Below, piece after piece: positions 18,545-27,419 of a DNA stretch of 64,000 nucleotides (positions within the stretch are counted from its first letter, which is position 1; every line of letters begins with the position of its first letter). The translations under genes were made by a program, and so were the position numbers. The stretch is taken from NCBI RefSeq assembly GCF_029813115.1, contig NZ_JAPZDS010000005.1, positions 124,001 through 188,000 of the forward strand, read 5' to 3'. This stretch comes from Aureimonas sp. SK2. GTDB lineage: Bacteria > Pseudomonadota > Alphaproteobacteria > Rhizobiales > Rhizobiaceae. The notes below the pieces were generated by a model. That model saw nothing but the letters and a program-made list of their open reading frames with translations, made no database searches and had not been told where the DNA came from.

Positions 18545-19918
18545 ATGGCGCGCGACACCACCGACCTGACCCCGATCCGCTCGGCCGACGAACTCGTCGA
18601 TCATATCCGCGAGGGCGAGAAGCCGGCCGACGCCTTTCGCATCGGCACGGAGCACGAGAAGTTCGGCTTCTACGCCGAGGACCTGTCGCCGGTGCCCTAC
18701 GAGGGTGATCGCGGCATCCGGGCCCTCCTGGACGGCATGGGGGCGCTGTCGGGCTGGGAGCCGATCCTGGACGAGGGGCGCATCATCGGTTTGGCCGGCG
18801 CCAGCGGCCAGGGCGCGATCTCGCTGGAGCCGGGCGGCCAGTTCGAACTGTCGGGCGCGCCGCTCGAAACCCTGCACGAGACCTGCCGGGAGACCGGCCG
18901 GCACCTGTCCGACCTGCGCCAAGTCGCCGATCCCCTGGGCATCCGCTTTCTCGGAGCCGGGTCGAGCCCGCTCTGGTCGCTGGCCGAGACGCCGGTCATG
19001 CCGAAGTCGCGCTACGCCATCATGGCCCGCTACATGCCCAAGGTCGGCACGCGCGGGCTCGACATGATGTTCCGCACGGCCACGATCCAGGTGAACCTCG
19101 ACTTCGCCTCGGAAGCGGACATGCGCGCCAAGATGCAGGTCGGCATGCGCCTCCAGGCGGTGGCCTCGGCGCTGTTCGCCAACTCGCCCTTCACGGAAGG
19201 CAAGCCCAACGGCCTCGTCTCGTGGCGCTCGGACGTCTGGTCGGATGTCGACAACCGGCGCTCCGGCCTTCTGCCCTTCGTGTTCGAGGAGGGCTTCGGC
19301 TACCGCGACTACGTGGAATGGGCGCTGGACGTGCCGATGTACTTCGTGATGCGCCAGGGGCGCTACCACGACGCCACCGACGTCACCTTCCGCCAGTTCC
19401 TCGACGGCGCGCTGAGGGGCCGGGTCGATTCGCCCGAGCCCAACATGGGCGACTGGGCGAACCATCTCTCGACCCTCTTCCCCGACGTCCGGCTGAAGCG
19501 CTTCATCGAGATGCGCGGGGCGGATGGCGGCCCCTGGCGCGGCATCTGCGCTTTGCCCGCCTTCTGGACCGGCCTCCTCTACGACGGTGCGGCGCTGGCC
19601 GAGGCGCAGACCCTGACGCGCGACATCGACGTCGCGGAGGCCGCGCGCCTTCGCGCCGAAGTGCCGAAGACAGGCCTTTCGACCCGGTTCCGCGACGGCA
19701 CGGTGCTCGACCTCGCCCGCCGGGCGCTGGACATCTCGCGGCGAGGCCTCGCCGCCCGCGCGCGCCTCAACGAGGAGGGGCTGGACGAGACCATCTTCCT
19801 CGCGCCGCTGGAGGACATCCTGGCGCGTGGCGAGACGGCGGCCGAAGGCCTGCTGCGGCTCTATCGCGGCGCGTGGGGGGGGCGGATCGACCCGCTCTTC
19901 GAACACCTCGCCTACTGA
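18545..19918 (+). CDS. gshA: Glutamate-cysteine ligase
   Basis: A 457-residue enzyme of the alphaproteobacterial/plant-type GCS2 family, which makes gamma-glutamylcysteine in the first step of glutathione synthesis. FRIGTEHEKFGF near the N-terminus, SLEPGGQFELSGAP, MMFRTATIQVNLDF and EMRGADGGPWRGICALPAFW are the signature segments lining the ATP/glutamate site. The ATG at 18545 has GGAG 9 nt upstream. gshB is not in the window. Confidence 0.95.
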   Translation: MARDTTDLTPIRSADELVDHIREGEKPADAFRIGTEHEKFGFYAEDLSPVPYEGDRGIRALLDGMGALSGWEPILDEGRIIGLAGASGQGAISLEPGGQFELSGAPLETLHETCRETGRHLSDLRQVADPLGIRFLGAGSSPLWSLAETPVMPKSRYAIMARYMPKVGTRGLDMMFRTATIQVNLDFASEADMRAKMQVGMRLQAVASALFANSPFTEGKPNGLVSWRSDVWSDVDNRRSGLLPFVFEEGFGYRDYVEWALDVPMYFVMRQGRYHDATDVTFRQFLDGALRGRVDSPEPNMGDWANHLSTLFPDVRLKRFIEMRGADGGPWRGICALPAFWTGLLYDGAALAEAQTLTRDIDVAEAARLRAEVPKTGLSTRFRDGTVLDLARRALDISRRGLAARARLNEEGLDETIFLAPLEDILARGETAAEGLLRLYRGAWGGRIDPLFEHLAY

Positions 19919-20065
19919 GAAAGCGGCCCGGACATCCCCGGCAGCCGCCCGAAACCGTCTCCGACGTCCCGGTTCTTTCTCGACGGGCGGCTTGGCAGCG
20001 CGCCGCCGGCGCGTCATGGTGCCGTGAGCGCCGCGCGGCCGCCGCGCGGGCATACGGGGACACGC

Positions 20066-20917
20066 ATGACCGACTTCTTCGACTGGCTCACCGCGACCGA
20101 CGCGGGTGTCCTCGCCGACCGTCTGGCGAGCCAGTTCCGGCTCAGCCAGGAGGAAATGCGCCGCACCACGGACGCGCTTGTGCCGGCCTTCATGTTGGGC
20201 TTCCAGCGCTCCATGCTCGACCCGGACGCCTGGGGCCGACTGCTGCGCGGCTTCGCCCCGGCCCTGCCGTTCGGCGCCTCGGCCTCCCTTCCGCCCACCG
20301 AGGCGGGCGAGGCCTTCGTGCGCGCGCTCTTCGGCCCCGAGCTTGCGGCGGCCGTGGCGCGCCAGGCGTCGCTTCTCAGCGGCCAGGCCCCGGACGTGAT
20401 CGAGAAGATGATGCCCGCCCTCGGTCTCCTGTCCTTCCAGTCCATGCTGCAGACCATGGCGGCCCTTTCGGGCCAAGCGCCGGGCGCCTATCCGACGGAC
20501 CCGGCCGGCCAGGCCATGGCCGAGGCGATGCGCCGCTCGGCCAACGCGCTGGAGGCCTTCAGCCGCCCGGCCGACGCGCCGCGTTCCTCGGCGCAGGCGA
20601 TGACCGACCTCTTCGCCGGCGCGCTCAAGGGCTGGCCCTGGATGGGAGGCCCATCGGCCGGCGCGCTCGATCCGATGGCGATGATGACCGCCTGGACCAC
20701 CGGCTGGGCGCGCATGGCGGGCATGGCCGCCCCGCCCCCCAAGGCGCCGCCGCCGCCCCCGAAGCCGCCCGAGGCGCCCAGGCCGGCCTCCGCCCCGGCG
20801 CCCTTCGCCTTCGCCGGCATGCTGGCCAACGCCCAGTCGCTCCAGGCCGAGTACATCCGCGAGATGCTGAACGTCTTCGAGCGGCACGGAGCCGTGCCGC
20901 GGCCGCCCAAAAGTTGA
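20066..20917 (+). CDS. DUF937 domain protein
   Basis: A 283-residue protein. Residues 1-130 are helical with the DUF937 pattern (FFDWL..., LSQEEMRRTTDALVPAF, LLSGQAPDVIEKMMPALGLL). The central part is alanine/methionine-rich, and a proline run (PPPKAPPPPPKPPEAPRP) precedes a short C-terminal helix (YIREMLNVFER). No signal peptide or clear membrane helix is seen. The family has no established function; the C-terminal helix resembles phasin-like amphipathic helices, but that is only a resemblance. The ATG at 20066 was chosen because conservation begins there. Confidence 0.7.
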   Translation: MTDFFDWLTATDAGVLADRLASQFRLSQEEMRRTTDALVPAFMLGFQRSMLDPDAWGRLLRGFAPALPFGASASLPPTEAGEAFVRALFGPELAAAVARQASLLSGQAPDVIEKMMPALGLLSFQSMLQTMAALSGQAPGAYPTDPAGQAMAEAMRRSANALEAFSRPADAPRSSAQAMTDLFAGALKGWPWMGGPSAGALDPMAMMTAWTTGWARMAGMAAPPPKAPPPPPKPPEAPRPASAPAPFAFAGMLANAQSLQAEYIREMLNVFERHGAVPRPPKS

Positions 20918-20954
20918 ATGTCCTTCGCCGCGCCGAAGTTCGCACATGATCGCT

Positions 20955-20984
20955 ATTGGAAGAACGGCGGCTTCCCGCCTATAA
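20955..20984 (+). promoter_or_regulatory. Sigma-70 promoter for the CorC/CNNM gene
   Basis: TTGGAA (20955-20960), an 18-nt spacer and a perfect TATAAT (20979-20984), about 50 nt before the start codon at 21034. Confidence 0.6.
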
Positions 20985-21033
20985 TTGCGCGCATCGTCAA
21001 CGGAGGGGCACAAGGCTCCCTCACGGATACCGG

Positions 21034-22347
21034 ATGCTAGTCGCAAACCTTCTGATCGTCGTCTTCCTGATTCTCCTCAACGGCTTTTTTGCGATGTCGG
21101 AACTGGCGGTGGTCTCCTCCCGCCGTGCTCGCCTCCAGCAGATGGCTCAGAACGGGAAGAGAGGCGCGGAGGGCGCGATCAAGCTGATCGACGACCCGAC
21201 GAGCTTCCTGTCCACCGTCCAGATCGGCATCACCCTAGTCGGCATCTTCGCCGGCGCCTACGGCGGCTCGGTCTTCGCCGGCCCGCTGGCCGAGTTCCTT
21301 GGCCCCCTGCCGGTGATCGGCGCCTATGCGCAGGGCTTCGCCTTCGGTCTCGTCGTCGTCCTCATCACCTACTTCTCGCTGATCCTCGGCGAGCTGGTCC
21401 CGAAGCGCTTCGCCCTCGCCAACCCGGAGGCCATCGCCTGCTTCGTCTCGACGCCGATGCGCGGGCTCGCGACGATCGGCGCGCCGATCGTCTGGTTCCT
21501 GCGCATCTCGACCGAGACCGTCGGCAAGCTCGTCGGCGCCAACGAGAAGGGCGAGAACGCCGTGACCGAAGAAGAGGTCAAGGCGATGATCGCGGAAGGC
21601 ACCGAATCGGGCGTCTTCGAGGAGAAGGAGCGCGAGATGATCGAAGGGGTGCTTCGCATCGCCGATCGCAACGTGCGCTCGATCATGGTGCCCCGCCCCG
21701 ACGTCGCCTGGATCTCGCTGGCCGATTCTCCGGACACGATCCTCGACGAGATCAATTCCAGCGGCCATTCGCGCTTCCCCGTCGCCGTGGAGGACGTCGA
21801 CGACCTCGTCGGCGTCGTGCAGGCCAAGGAACTTCTGGAACAGTATCGCAGGACCGGCTCGATCGACGTGAAGAGCGCCGTGCGCGAGCCGCTCTACGTC
21901 AACGAGACCATGCCGGTCCTGAAGCTCCTCGACCGGTTCCGCGCGGTCAACATCCACATGGCGATCGTGCTGGACGAGTACGGCTCGTTCGAGGGCGTGG
22001 TGACTCCGACCGACATCCTGGCCGCCATCGCCGGCTCGCTGCCCGAGGGTGCGGAGGAGGACTATTCGGCCGTGCGTCGCGACGACGGCTCCTACCTCAT
22101 CGACGCCGGCATGCCGATCGACGACGTGGAAAGGACGCTCGGCTCCGCCCAGCTTCCGCGCGAGCGCGACTACGAGACGCTGGCGGGCTTCATCCTCGAC
22201 CAGTTCGGCCACATCCCCGAGGTCGGCGAAGCCATCCAGTACGGCGGCTGGCGCTTCGAGGTGGTGGACCTCGACGGGCGGCGCGTCGACAAGATCCTCG
22301 CCGTCCAGACCGGCGAGCTGGTGGGAGCCCTGCGCGAAGACGCCTGA
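21034..22347 (+). CDS. CNNM/CorC family ion transporter (hemolysin-like, CBS domains)
   Basis: A 437-residue inner-membrane protein with the architecture DUF21 transmembrane domain (residues 1-180, beginning LLIVVFLILLNGFFAMSELAVV), two CBS domains (about 205-325; RSIMVPRPDVAWI...) and a C-terminal CorC_HlyC domain (from about 350; GSYLIDAGMPIDDVERTLG). Bacterial homologues are implicated in magnesium/cobalt efflux, though older annotations call them hemolysins. No strong Shine-Dalgarno is seen at 21034. A bidirectional terminator follows. Confidence 0.93.
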   Translation: MLVANLLIVVFLILLNGFFAMSELAVVSSRRARLQQMAQNGKRGAEGAIKLIDDPTSFLSTVQIGITLVGIFAGAYGGSVFAGPLAEFLGPLPVIGAYAQGFAFGLVVVLITYFSLILGELVPKRFALANPEAIACFVSTPMRGLATIGAPIVWFLRISTETVGKLVGANEKGENAVTEEEVKAMIAEGTESGVFEEKEREMIEGVLRIADRNVRSIMVPRPDVAWISLADSPDTILDEINSSGHSRFPVAVEDVDDLVGVVQAKELLEQYRRTGSIDVKSAVREPLYVNETMPVLKLLDRFRAVNIHMAIVLDEYGSFEGVVTPTDILAAIAGSLPEGAEEDYSAVRRDDGSYLIDAGMPIDDVERTLGSAQLPRERDYETLAGFILDQFGHIPEVGEAIQYGGWRFEVVDLDGRRVDKILAVQTGELVGALREDA

Positions 22348-22376
22348 TCGGCTGGAAGCACTCTTGAAACGGAAAA

Positions 22377-22404
22377 GCCGCCGCGATCGCTCGCGGCGGC
22401 CTTT
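22377..22404. terminator. Bidirectional terminator
   Basis: Perfect 10-bp stem GCCGCCGCGA / TCGCGGCGGC with a TCGC loop, flanked by AAAA on the left and CTTTT on the right. It serves the convergent transporter and DUF1127 genes. Confidence 0.88.
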
Positions 22405-22425
22405 TCATGGGGGAAGGAACCGGCG

Positions 22426-22707
22426 TCAGTTCCGCCGGGGAGAGACGCGACCGCGCCGGCGCGCGGCGGCCAGCGCCATCTTGAAGGTCGGGTCTTCGCG
22501 CCAGTCGGCGTGCAACGCCTCGTGCACGTCGTCCCGCTTCAGTCCGATGTCCTTCAGGAGATGGTCGGGAAGCTCGGACACACGATAGGCCGCGCGGCGG
22601 TTGAGGAGGGTGCGGACGATCGCGCGAAGGGCGGGAAAGGCCACGCCCCCGGTCGGGGCGAGAATCTCCGCGAGGCGGAAGCGGGGCGTCTTCGTGGCGA
22701 GCGTCAT
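22426..22707 (-). CDS. DUF1127 domain small protein
   Basis: A 93-residue basic protein. The segment YRVSELPDHLLKDIGLKRDDV is the DUF1127 motif (L.D..L.DIG..R.D.), an RNA-associated arginine-rich family of alphaproteobacteria linked to phosphate, sRNA and stress physiology. The ATG at 22707 has GGAG 9 nt upstream. The protein is longer than the minimal 47-aa family members, with extra N-terminal and basic C-terminal tails (AAARRRGRVSPRR). It is divergent from the LysR gene, with a 9-bp dyad in between. Confidence 0.85.
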   Translation of the reverse strand: MTLATKTPRFRLAEILAPTGGVAFPALRAIVRTLLNRRAAYRVSELPDHLLKDIGLKRDDVHEALHADWREDPTFKMALAAARRRGRVSPRRN

Positions 22708-22760
22708 GGCGGGGTCTCCTTTCGAGGGCCATACGGTGCGTCGGACAAGGCGGGGCCGTT

Positions 22761-22783
22761 CCGCCGGACGGGGTGTCCGGCGG
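22761..22783. promoter_or_regulatory. 9-bp inverted repeat upstream of DUF1127 gene
   Basis: CCGCCGGAC-GGGGT-GTCCGGCGG, perfect 9-bp arms, in the 186-bp divergent region between the DUF1127 and LysR genes. It could be an operator or a 5'-leader hairpin of the DUF1127 mRNA. Confidence 0.45.
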
Positions 22784-22893
22784 CTCAAAGCGGTCGTCGC
22801 TGTGCTGACAGGGTGAGAGATAGTCCGGCTTGACGGATCAGGCCAACGAATGTTCCTTATGGGCAGCATCATGAAACGTGATGGATTGCCGCC

Positions 22894-23847
22894 ATGGCCT
22901 CGCCCCTCGATCTCGACCAGCTCCGCACCTTCGTCGCCATCGTCGATACCGGTTCCTTCACCCGCGCGGCGGAGGAGGTGTTCAAGACGCAGTCGGCCGT
23001 CTCCATGCAGGTCCGGCGGCTGGAGGAGCGCCTGGGCGCCGACCTCTTTGAGCGCAACGGCCGGGCGGTGAAGCTGACGGAGGACGGCGCGCGGCTCCTG
23101 ACCTATGCCCGGCGCATGCTCGCGCTCAGCCAGGAAACGCTTCTCGCCTTCGACGAGGAAACGATCGAGGGCACCGTCCGCATCGGCCTGCCCGACGACT
23201 ATGCCGAGCGGTTCCTGCCCGAGATCATGGCCCGTTTCGTGCGCTCCAATCCTCGGATCGAACTGCAGATCGCCTGCGAGACGACGTCCAGCCTGATCGA
23301 GCACGTGGAGAAGAACCAGCTCGACCTCGCGCTCGTCTGCCCCAGCAAGACCCACGCCTGGACCGAGATCGTCCGCACCGAGCCGCTGCACTTCGTGACT
23401 TCGGCCGCCCATTCCGTCCACGAGGAGACCGTGCTGCCGCTGGCCATCGGCCGGCAGGACTGCGCCTGGCGGCAGGTCGGCATCGAGGCGCTGCGGCGCG
23501 TGGGACGCGAGCACCGGATCCTGTTCACCTCCTGGTCGGCGCAGATCGTGACCTCCGCCGTGCTCGCCGGGCTCGCCGTCAGCGTCCTGCCCGAATGCGC
23601 CCTTCGGCCCGGCATGCGCGTCCTATCGGAAGGCGAAGGCTTCCCGCGGCTTCCCGATTTCGAGATCGCGCTCATGCGCGGTCGCAACAGCCATTCCTCG
23701 GCCGTCACCGCCCTCATGCAGCACATCCGAGAAAGCCTCCAGAACCTGCCGACCAACCCGCCCGACGTCATCACCACCCGCGTTCCCGAAACGCGCATGA
23801 TCCGCTCGCAGCGCCTGCGTCCCGGCGTCGGGCTCGCCGGATGGTGA
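22894..23847 (+). CDS. LysR family transcriptional regulator
   Basis: A 317-residue regulator with an N-terminal winged helix ([38 protein letters not shown]) and a LysR substrate-binding domain ([42 protein letters not shown]). LysR proteins often control a divergent neighbour, which here is the DUF1127 gene; its physiological target is unknown. Its last 7 nt overlap the start of xseA. Confidence 0.93.
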   Translation: MASPLDLDQLRTFVAIVDTGSFTRAAEEVFKTQSAVSMQVRRLEERLGADLFERNGRAVKLTEDGARLLTYARRMLALSQETLLAFDEETIEGTVRIGLPDDYAERFLPEIMARFVRSNPRIELQIACETTSSLIEHVEKNQLDLALVCPSKTHAWTEIVRTEPLHFVTSAAHSVHEETVLPLAIGRQDCAWRQVGIEALRRVGREHRILFTSWSAQIVTSAVLAGLAVSVLPECALRPGMRVLSEGEGFPRLPDFEIALMRGRNSHSSAVTALMQHIRESLQNLPTNPPDVITTRVPETRMIRSQRLRPGVGLAGW

Positions 23848-25466
23848 AGCGCGCGCGGGCGGCGACGGCTCCGATGCCCGTCGAGGCGATCGAGGCGGAT
23901 GCGCCGCAGAGCAACGTCGCCGAATACTCGGTCTCGGAAATCTCCGGCGCCCTCAAGCGCACGGTGGAGGACACGTTCGGCCACGTGCGGGTGCGCGGCG
24001 AGGTGTCGGGCTATCGCGGCCCCCATTCCTCGGGCCACGCCTATTTCGCGCTGAAGGACGAGCGCTCGCGGCTGGAGGCCGTGGTCTGGCGCACGACCTT
24101 CTCCAAGCTCGCCTTCAAGCCGGAGGAAGGGCTGGAGGTCGTTGTCACCGGCAAGCTGACGACCTTCCCCGGCTCGTCCAAGTACCAGATCGTGGTGGAG
24201 GCCATGCAGCCGGCGGGCGCCGGCGCGCTGATGGCGCTCCTCAACGAGCGCAAGCTGAAACTGGAGGCCGAAGGGCTGTTCGCGGCCGAGCGAAAGCGGC
24301 CCCTGCCCTTCATGCCCCGCGTCGTCGGCGTCGTCACCTCGCCGACGGGCGCGGTGATCCGCGACATCCGCCACCGCATCGCCGACCGCTTCCCGCTGCA
24401 TGTCCTGGTCTGGCCGGTGCGGGTCCAGGGCGAGACCTGCGGCGAGGAAGTGGCCGCCGCCATCGACGGGTTCAACGCGATCGAGCCCGGCGGCCCCCTG
24501 CCCCGCCCCGATGTCCTGATCGTCGCGCGCGGCGGCGGCAGCCTCGAAGACCTCTGGGGCTTCAACGACGAGGCCGTGGTGCGCGCCGCCGCCCGCTCGG
24601 CCATTCCTTTGATTTCGGCCGTCGGGCACGAGACGGACTGGACCCTGATCGACCATGCCGCCGACCGCCGGGCGCCGACCCCGACGGGCGCGGCCGAGAT
24701 GGCGGTGCCGGTGCGCGCCGACCTCGTGGCGGCGCTGGCCGCGCTCGACGCACGCGCCTCGGCCGCCGTCTCGCGCACGCTCCAGGCCGAGCGGCGGGCC
24801 GTCGCCAACCTGGCGCGCGCCCTGCCCGCGCCCGACCTTCTCCTCGCCATGCCCCGCCGCCGGCTGGACGAAGCCGAAACCGCCCTCGGTCGGGCCTTGC
24901 GCTTCTACACGGCGGAGCGGCGCCGGGCCTTAGGCGAGATCGGGGCGCATCTGTCGCCGGCCCGTCTCGAATCGGCGATCCGCGACCGGCGCGCCGACCT
25001 GCGCCATGCCGAGGGCGGGCTGGTACACGGCCTGTCGAGCGCGCTGGCCCGCCACCGCCACCGTCTGGAACGGCTGGACGCGGCGCTGCGACCCCATGTC
25101 GTGTCGGCGCGCTCCGACCAGGCGCGCCAGCGCCTGGCGCAGGCCGGCGAAAGGATGGACCGCGCGTTCCGCGAGATGGCGGCACGACGCCGGAGCGCGC
25201 TGGCAGGCGCATGGCGCGTTGCGGCGAGCCTCGATCCGCGCCAGGTCCTGGAACGCGGCTATGCGATCGTGCGCGATGCCGACAACAGGCCGATCACGCG
25301 GGCGGAGGATCTGGCGCCCGGAACTCCCTTCGAACTCGAGTTCGCGCGCGGCCACCGGCGTGCCGCCGTGGCAGTCGCGTCGGACGCCGAGCCGGCGCGT
25401 CCAGTTCCGAAACCGGCGCGGCGCAAGCCTGCTGTCGCCACAGACGCGCAGGGCGACCTGTTCTGA
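23841..25466 (+). CDS. xseA: Exodeoxyribonuclease VII large subunit
   Basis: A 541-residue nuclease subunit. An N-terminal OB-fold ([30 protein letters not shown]...[11 protein letters not shown]) is followed by the catalytic Exonuc_VII_L domain ([63 protein letters not shown]) and a long helical region. Exo VII degrades single-stranded DNA with the small subunit XseB, which is not in the window. The start at 23841 overlaps the LysR gene; MPVEAIEAD at 23874 is an alternative start. Confidence 0.95.
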   Translation: MVKRARAATAPMPVEAIEADAPQSNVAEYSVSEISGALKRTVEDTFGHVRVRGEVSGYRGPHSSGHAYFALKDERSRLEAVVWRTTFSKLAFKPEEGLEVVVTGKLTTFPGSSKYQIVVEAMQPAGAGALMALLNERKLKLEAEGLFAAERKRPLPFMPRVVGVVTSPTGAVIRDIRHRIADRFPLHVLVWPVRVQGETCGEEVAAAIDGFNAIEPGGPLPRPDVLIVARGGGSLEDLWGFNDEAVVRAAARSAIPLISAVGHETDWTLIDHAADRRAPTPTGAAEMAVPVRADLVAALAALDARASAAVSRTLQAERRAVANLARALPAPDLLLAMPRRRLDEAETALGRALRFYTAERRRALGEIGAHLSPARLESAIRDRRADLRHAEGGLVHGLSSALARHRHRLERLDAALRPHVVSARSDQARQRLAQAGERMDRAFREMAARRRSALAGAWRVAASLDPRQVLERGYAIVRDADNRPITRAEDLAPGTPFELEFARGHRRAAVAVASDAEPARPVPKPARRKPAVATDAQGDLF

Positions 25467-25631
25467 TCCGAAGCCGTGATCCGCGAGGTCGCTCACGAAC
25501 GCTTCACGTAAATCTTGATTGAACTGGTTGAATGGCTTACTCGGCCAGGTTGACGGCGTCGCCGTTCGATCCCTGACCATGCTACTGTCGAGTGCTTCGC
25601 TGACCGACCGTTCAACCCCTCGGTTCGATCC

Positions 25632-26129
25632 ATGCTTCAACCACCGGTTCTAAGCGGGGAACGCGCGCTGGCTGGGACCCTGGTGTGGGAGTTCGGCCAG
25701 AATACGCTGTCCCTGACCCCCGCCCTGGCGCGTAGCCTCGGTTTCGGCGGCGATCCGGGCCGGATCGAAATCACGGCCTATCGCGATCGAATCCTGCCGT
25801 CCGACCTCGAGTTGATCTACGAACGGCTTTCACGAAGCTTCCTGCGCTCCGAGCCGATGGTCAACACCTATGCCGTGCGCCTCCACGACGGCAGCGTCGC
25901 GCGCGTGCGCAGCTTCAGCCGCTGGGAAATGAGCGACGCCGGCACGCCGACACGCTTTGTCGCGGTCATCAGCGAGGCGCAGGGGCAGATCCACATTACG
26001 GCGGAAGACGAATTCATCGAACGCCTGATCGAATTGCGATTTCTCTCCGAGCGGGTTTCCGATCCCAATTATCGCCGGATCGTGGACGAGATGATGCACG
26101 AGGTGTGGAAGCACCGCCGCCCGGCCTGA
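25632..26129 (+). CDS. PAS-like domain protein of unknown function
   Basis: A 165-residue cytoplasmic protein. The sequence LAGTLVWEFGQNTLSLTPALARSLGFGGDPGRI reads as the start of a PAS fold, and the central strands (TYAVRLHDGSVARVRSFSRWEM) fit its second half. No kinase, GGDEF or response-regulator domain is attached. The C-terminal helix (RIVDEMMHEVWKHRR) could mediate dimerisation. It is an orphan sensor-like protein and may be regulatory. Confidence 0.6.
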   Translation: MLQPPVLSGERALAGTLVWEFGQNTLSLTPALARSLGFGGDPGRIEITAYRDRILPSDLELIYERLSRSFLRSEPMVNTYAVRLHDGSVARVRSFSRWEMSDAGTPTRFVAVISEAQGQIHITAEDEFIERLIELRFLSERVSDPNYRRIVDEMMHEVWKHRRPA

Positions 26130-26156
26130 GACGGGCGGCAGCCGATCGGACGGGCG

Positions 26157-27212
26157 TCAGGCGGCGGTCTTCAGCGTCGCCATGTCGATCACGAAGCGAT
26201 ACTTCACGTCGCTCTTCAGCATGCGGGCATAGGCCTTCTCGATGTCGGCGATGTCGATCATCTCGATGTCGGAGGTGATGCCGTGCTCGGCGCAGAAGTC
26301 GAGCATCTCCTGCGTCTCCGCGATTCCGCCGATCAGGGAGCCCGCGAAGGACCGGCGCTTCCAGATCACGGAAAAAGCCGCGACCGAGAGCGGCCGCTCG
26401 GGCGCGCCGACCTGGCACATCGTGCCGTCGCGCTTCAGGAGGTTGAGGTAGGCGTTGACGTCGTGGTCGGCCGACACGCAGTCGAGGATAAAGTCGAAGG
26501 AGGTGGCGTGCGCCTCCATCTGGGCGGGGTCGGTCGAGACGATCACCTCGTCGGCGCCCAGGCGCTTCGCATCCTCCGCCTTGTTCGGCGAGGTCGTGAA
26601 CAGGACGACATGGGCGCCCATCGCATGGGCGAGCTTGACACCCATGTGGCCGAGGCCGCCGAGGCCCACGATGCCGACCTTCTGGCCGGGCTGGACGTTC
26701 CAGCGCCGCAGCGGCGAATAGGTGGTGATGCCGGCGCACAGGAGCGGCGCGACGGCGGCCAGTTCCAGCTTCTCCGGGATGCGCAGCGTGAAGCCCTCGT
26801 CCACCACGATGGCCTCGGAATAGCCGCCCATCGTGACCTTGCCGGTCTCCTTCTCGATGCCGTTGTAGGTGCCGACGAACCCGTTGTCGCAGTACTGCTC
26901 CAGTCCGTCCGCGCAATTCGGGCAGTTCTGGCACGAGCCGACCATGCAGCCGACGCCGGCAAGGTCCCCGACCTTGAACTTCGTCACCGCGGCGCCAACC
27001 GCAGAGACGCGGCCGACGATCTCGTGGCCCGGCAGACAGGGATAGATCGTGTTCTGCCACTCGTTCCGGGCCTGGTGCAGGTCGGAATGGCAGACGCCGC
27101 AATAGAGGATGTCGATCTTCACGTCCCGCTCGCCGACGTCGCGGCGCTCGAAGGACGTGCGCGACAGGGGCTTGTCGGCGGAATCGGTGGCGAAGCCTTC
27201 GCAGACGAACAT
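26157..27212 (-). CDS. Zinc-dependent NAD(P) alcohol dehydrogenase (cinnamyl-alcohol/YahK type)
   Basis: A 351-residue medium-chain dehydrogenase. Catalytic zinc ligands are in CGVCHSDLH and PGHEIVG; the structural zinc is bound by the four-cysteine lobe GSCQNCPNCADGLEQYC. The Rossmann motif GLGGLGHMGVKLAHAMGA follows. The pattern matches the YahK/YjgB broad-specificity aldehyde reductases, usually NADPH-linked. The ATG at 27212 has GGAG 9 nt upstream; the longer in-frame start lacks family similarity. It is divergent from the hydrolase-GMC pair. Confidence 0.93.
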   Translation of the reverse strand: MFVCEGFATDSADKPLSRTSFERRDVGERDVKIDILYCGVCHSDLHQARNEWQNTIYPCLPGHEIVGRVSAVGAAVTKFKVGDLAGVGCMVGSCQNCPNCADGLEQYCDNGFVGTYNGIEKETGKVTMGGYSEAIVVDEGFTLRIPEKLELAAVAPLLCAGITTYSPLRRWNVQPGQKVGIVGLGGLGHMGVKLAHAMGAHVVLFTTSPNKAEDAKRLGADEVIVSTDPAQMEAHATSFDFILDCVSADHDVNAYLNLLKRDGTMCQVGAPERPLSVAAFSVIWKRRSFAGSLIGGIAETQEMLDFCAEHGITSDIEMIDIADIEKAYARMLKSDVKYRFVIDMATLKTAA

Positions 27213-27419
27213 GGGCGGGTCTCCATTCTTGGTGCCGAGCGCGCAGATAGGCGCGATCGGTCGCGCGCAAAGGGTTTCGCGCGCGGTCATGTCCTTAACC
27301 GACGGGCGCGTGCGCTGCGACGGCCTTCCCCGGAGCGACAGTTTGCAGCAGGCCCTCCCGGAACCGCTCGGCCGCCCGATCCTTAGACGGGTTCAAAAAT
27401 TCGAGAGCCCTGCGAGCCC

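Noticed and set aside
18011-21046. Open minus-strand frame of about 1000 codons over rsmE, gshA and DUF937
   Set aside because: Arginine/alanine-rich, no family resemblance, opposite to three clear genes; a GC-rich shadow frame.
25622-25631. GGTTCGATCC resembling a tRNA T-loop
   Set aside because: No acceptor, D or anticodon arms can be built around it, and it abuts the start of the PAS gene.
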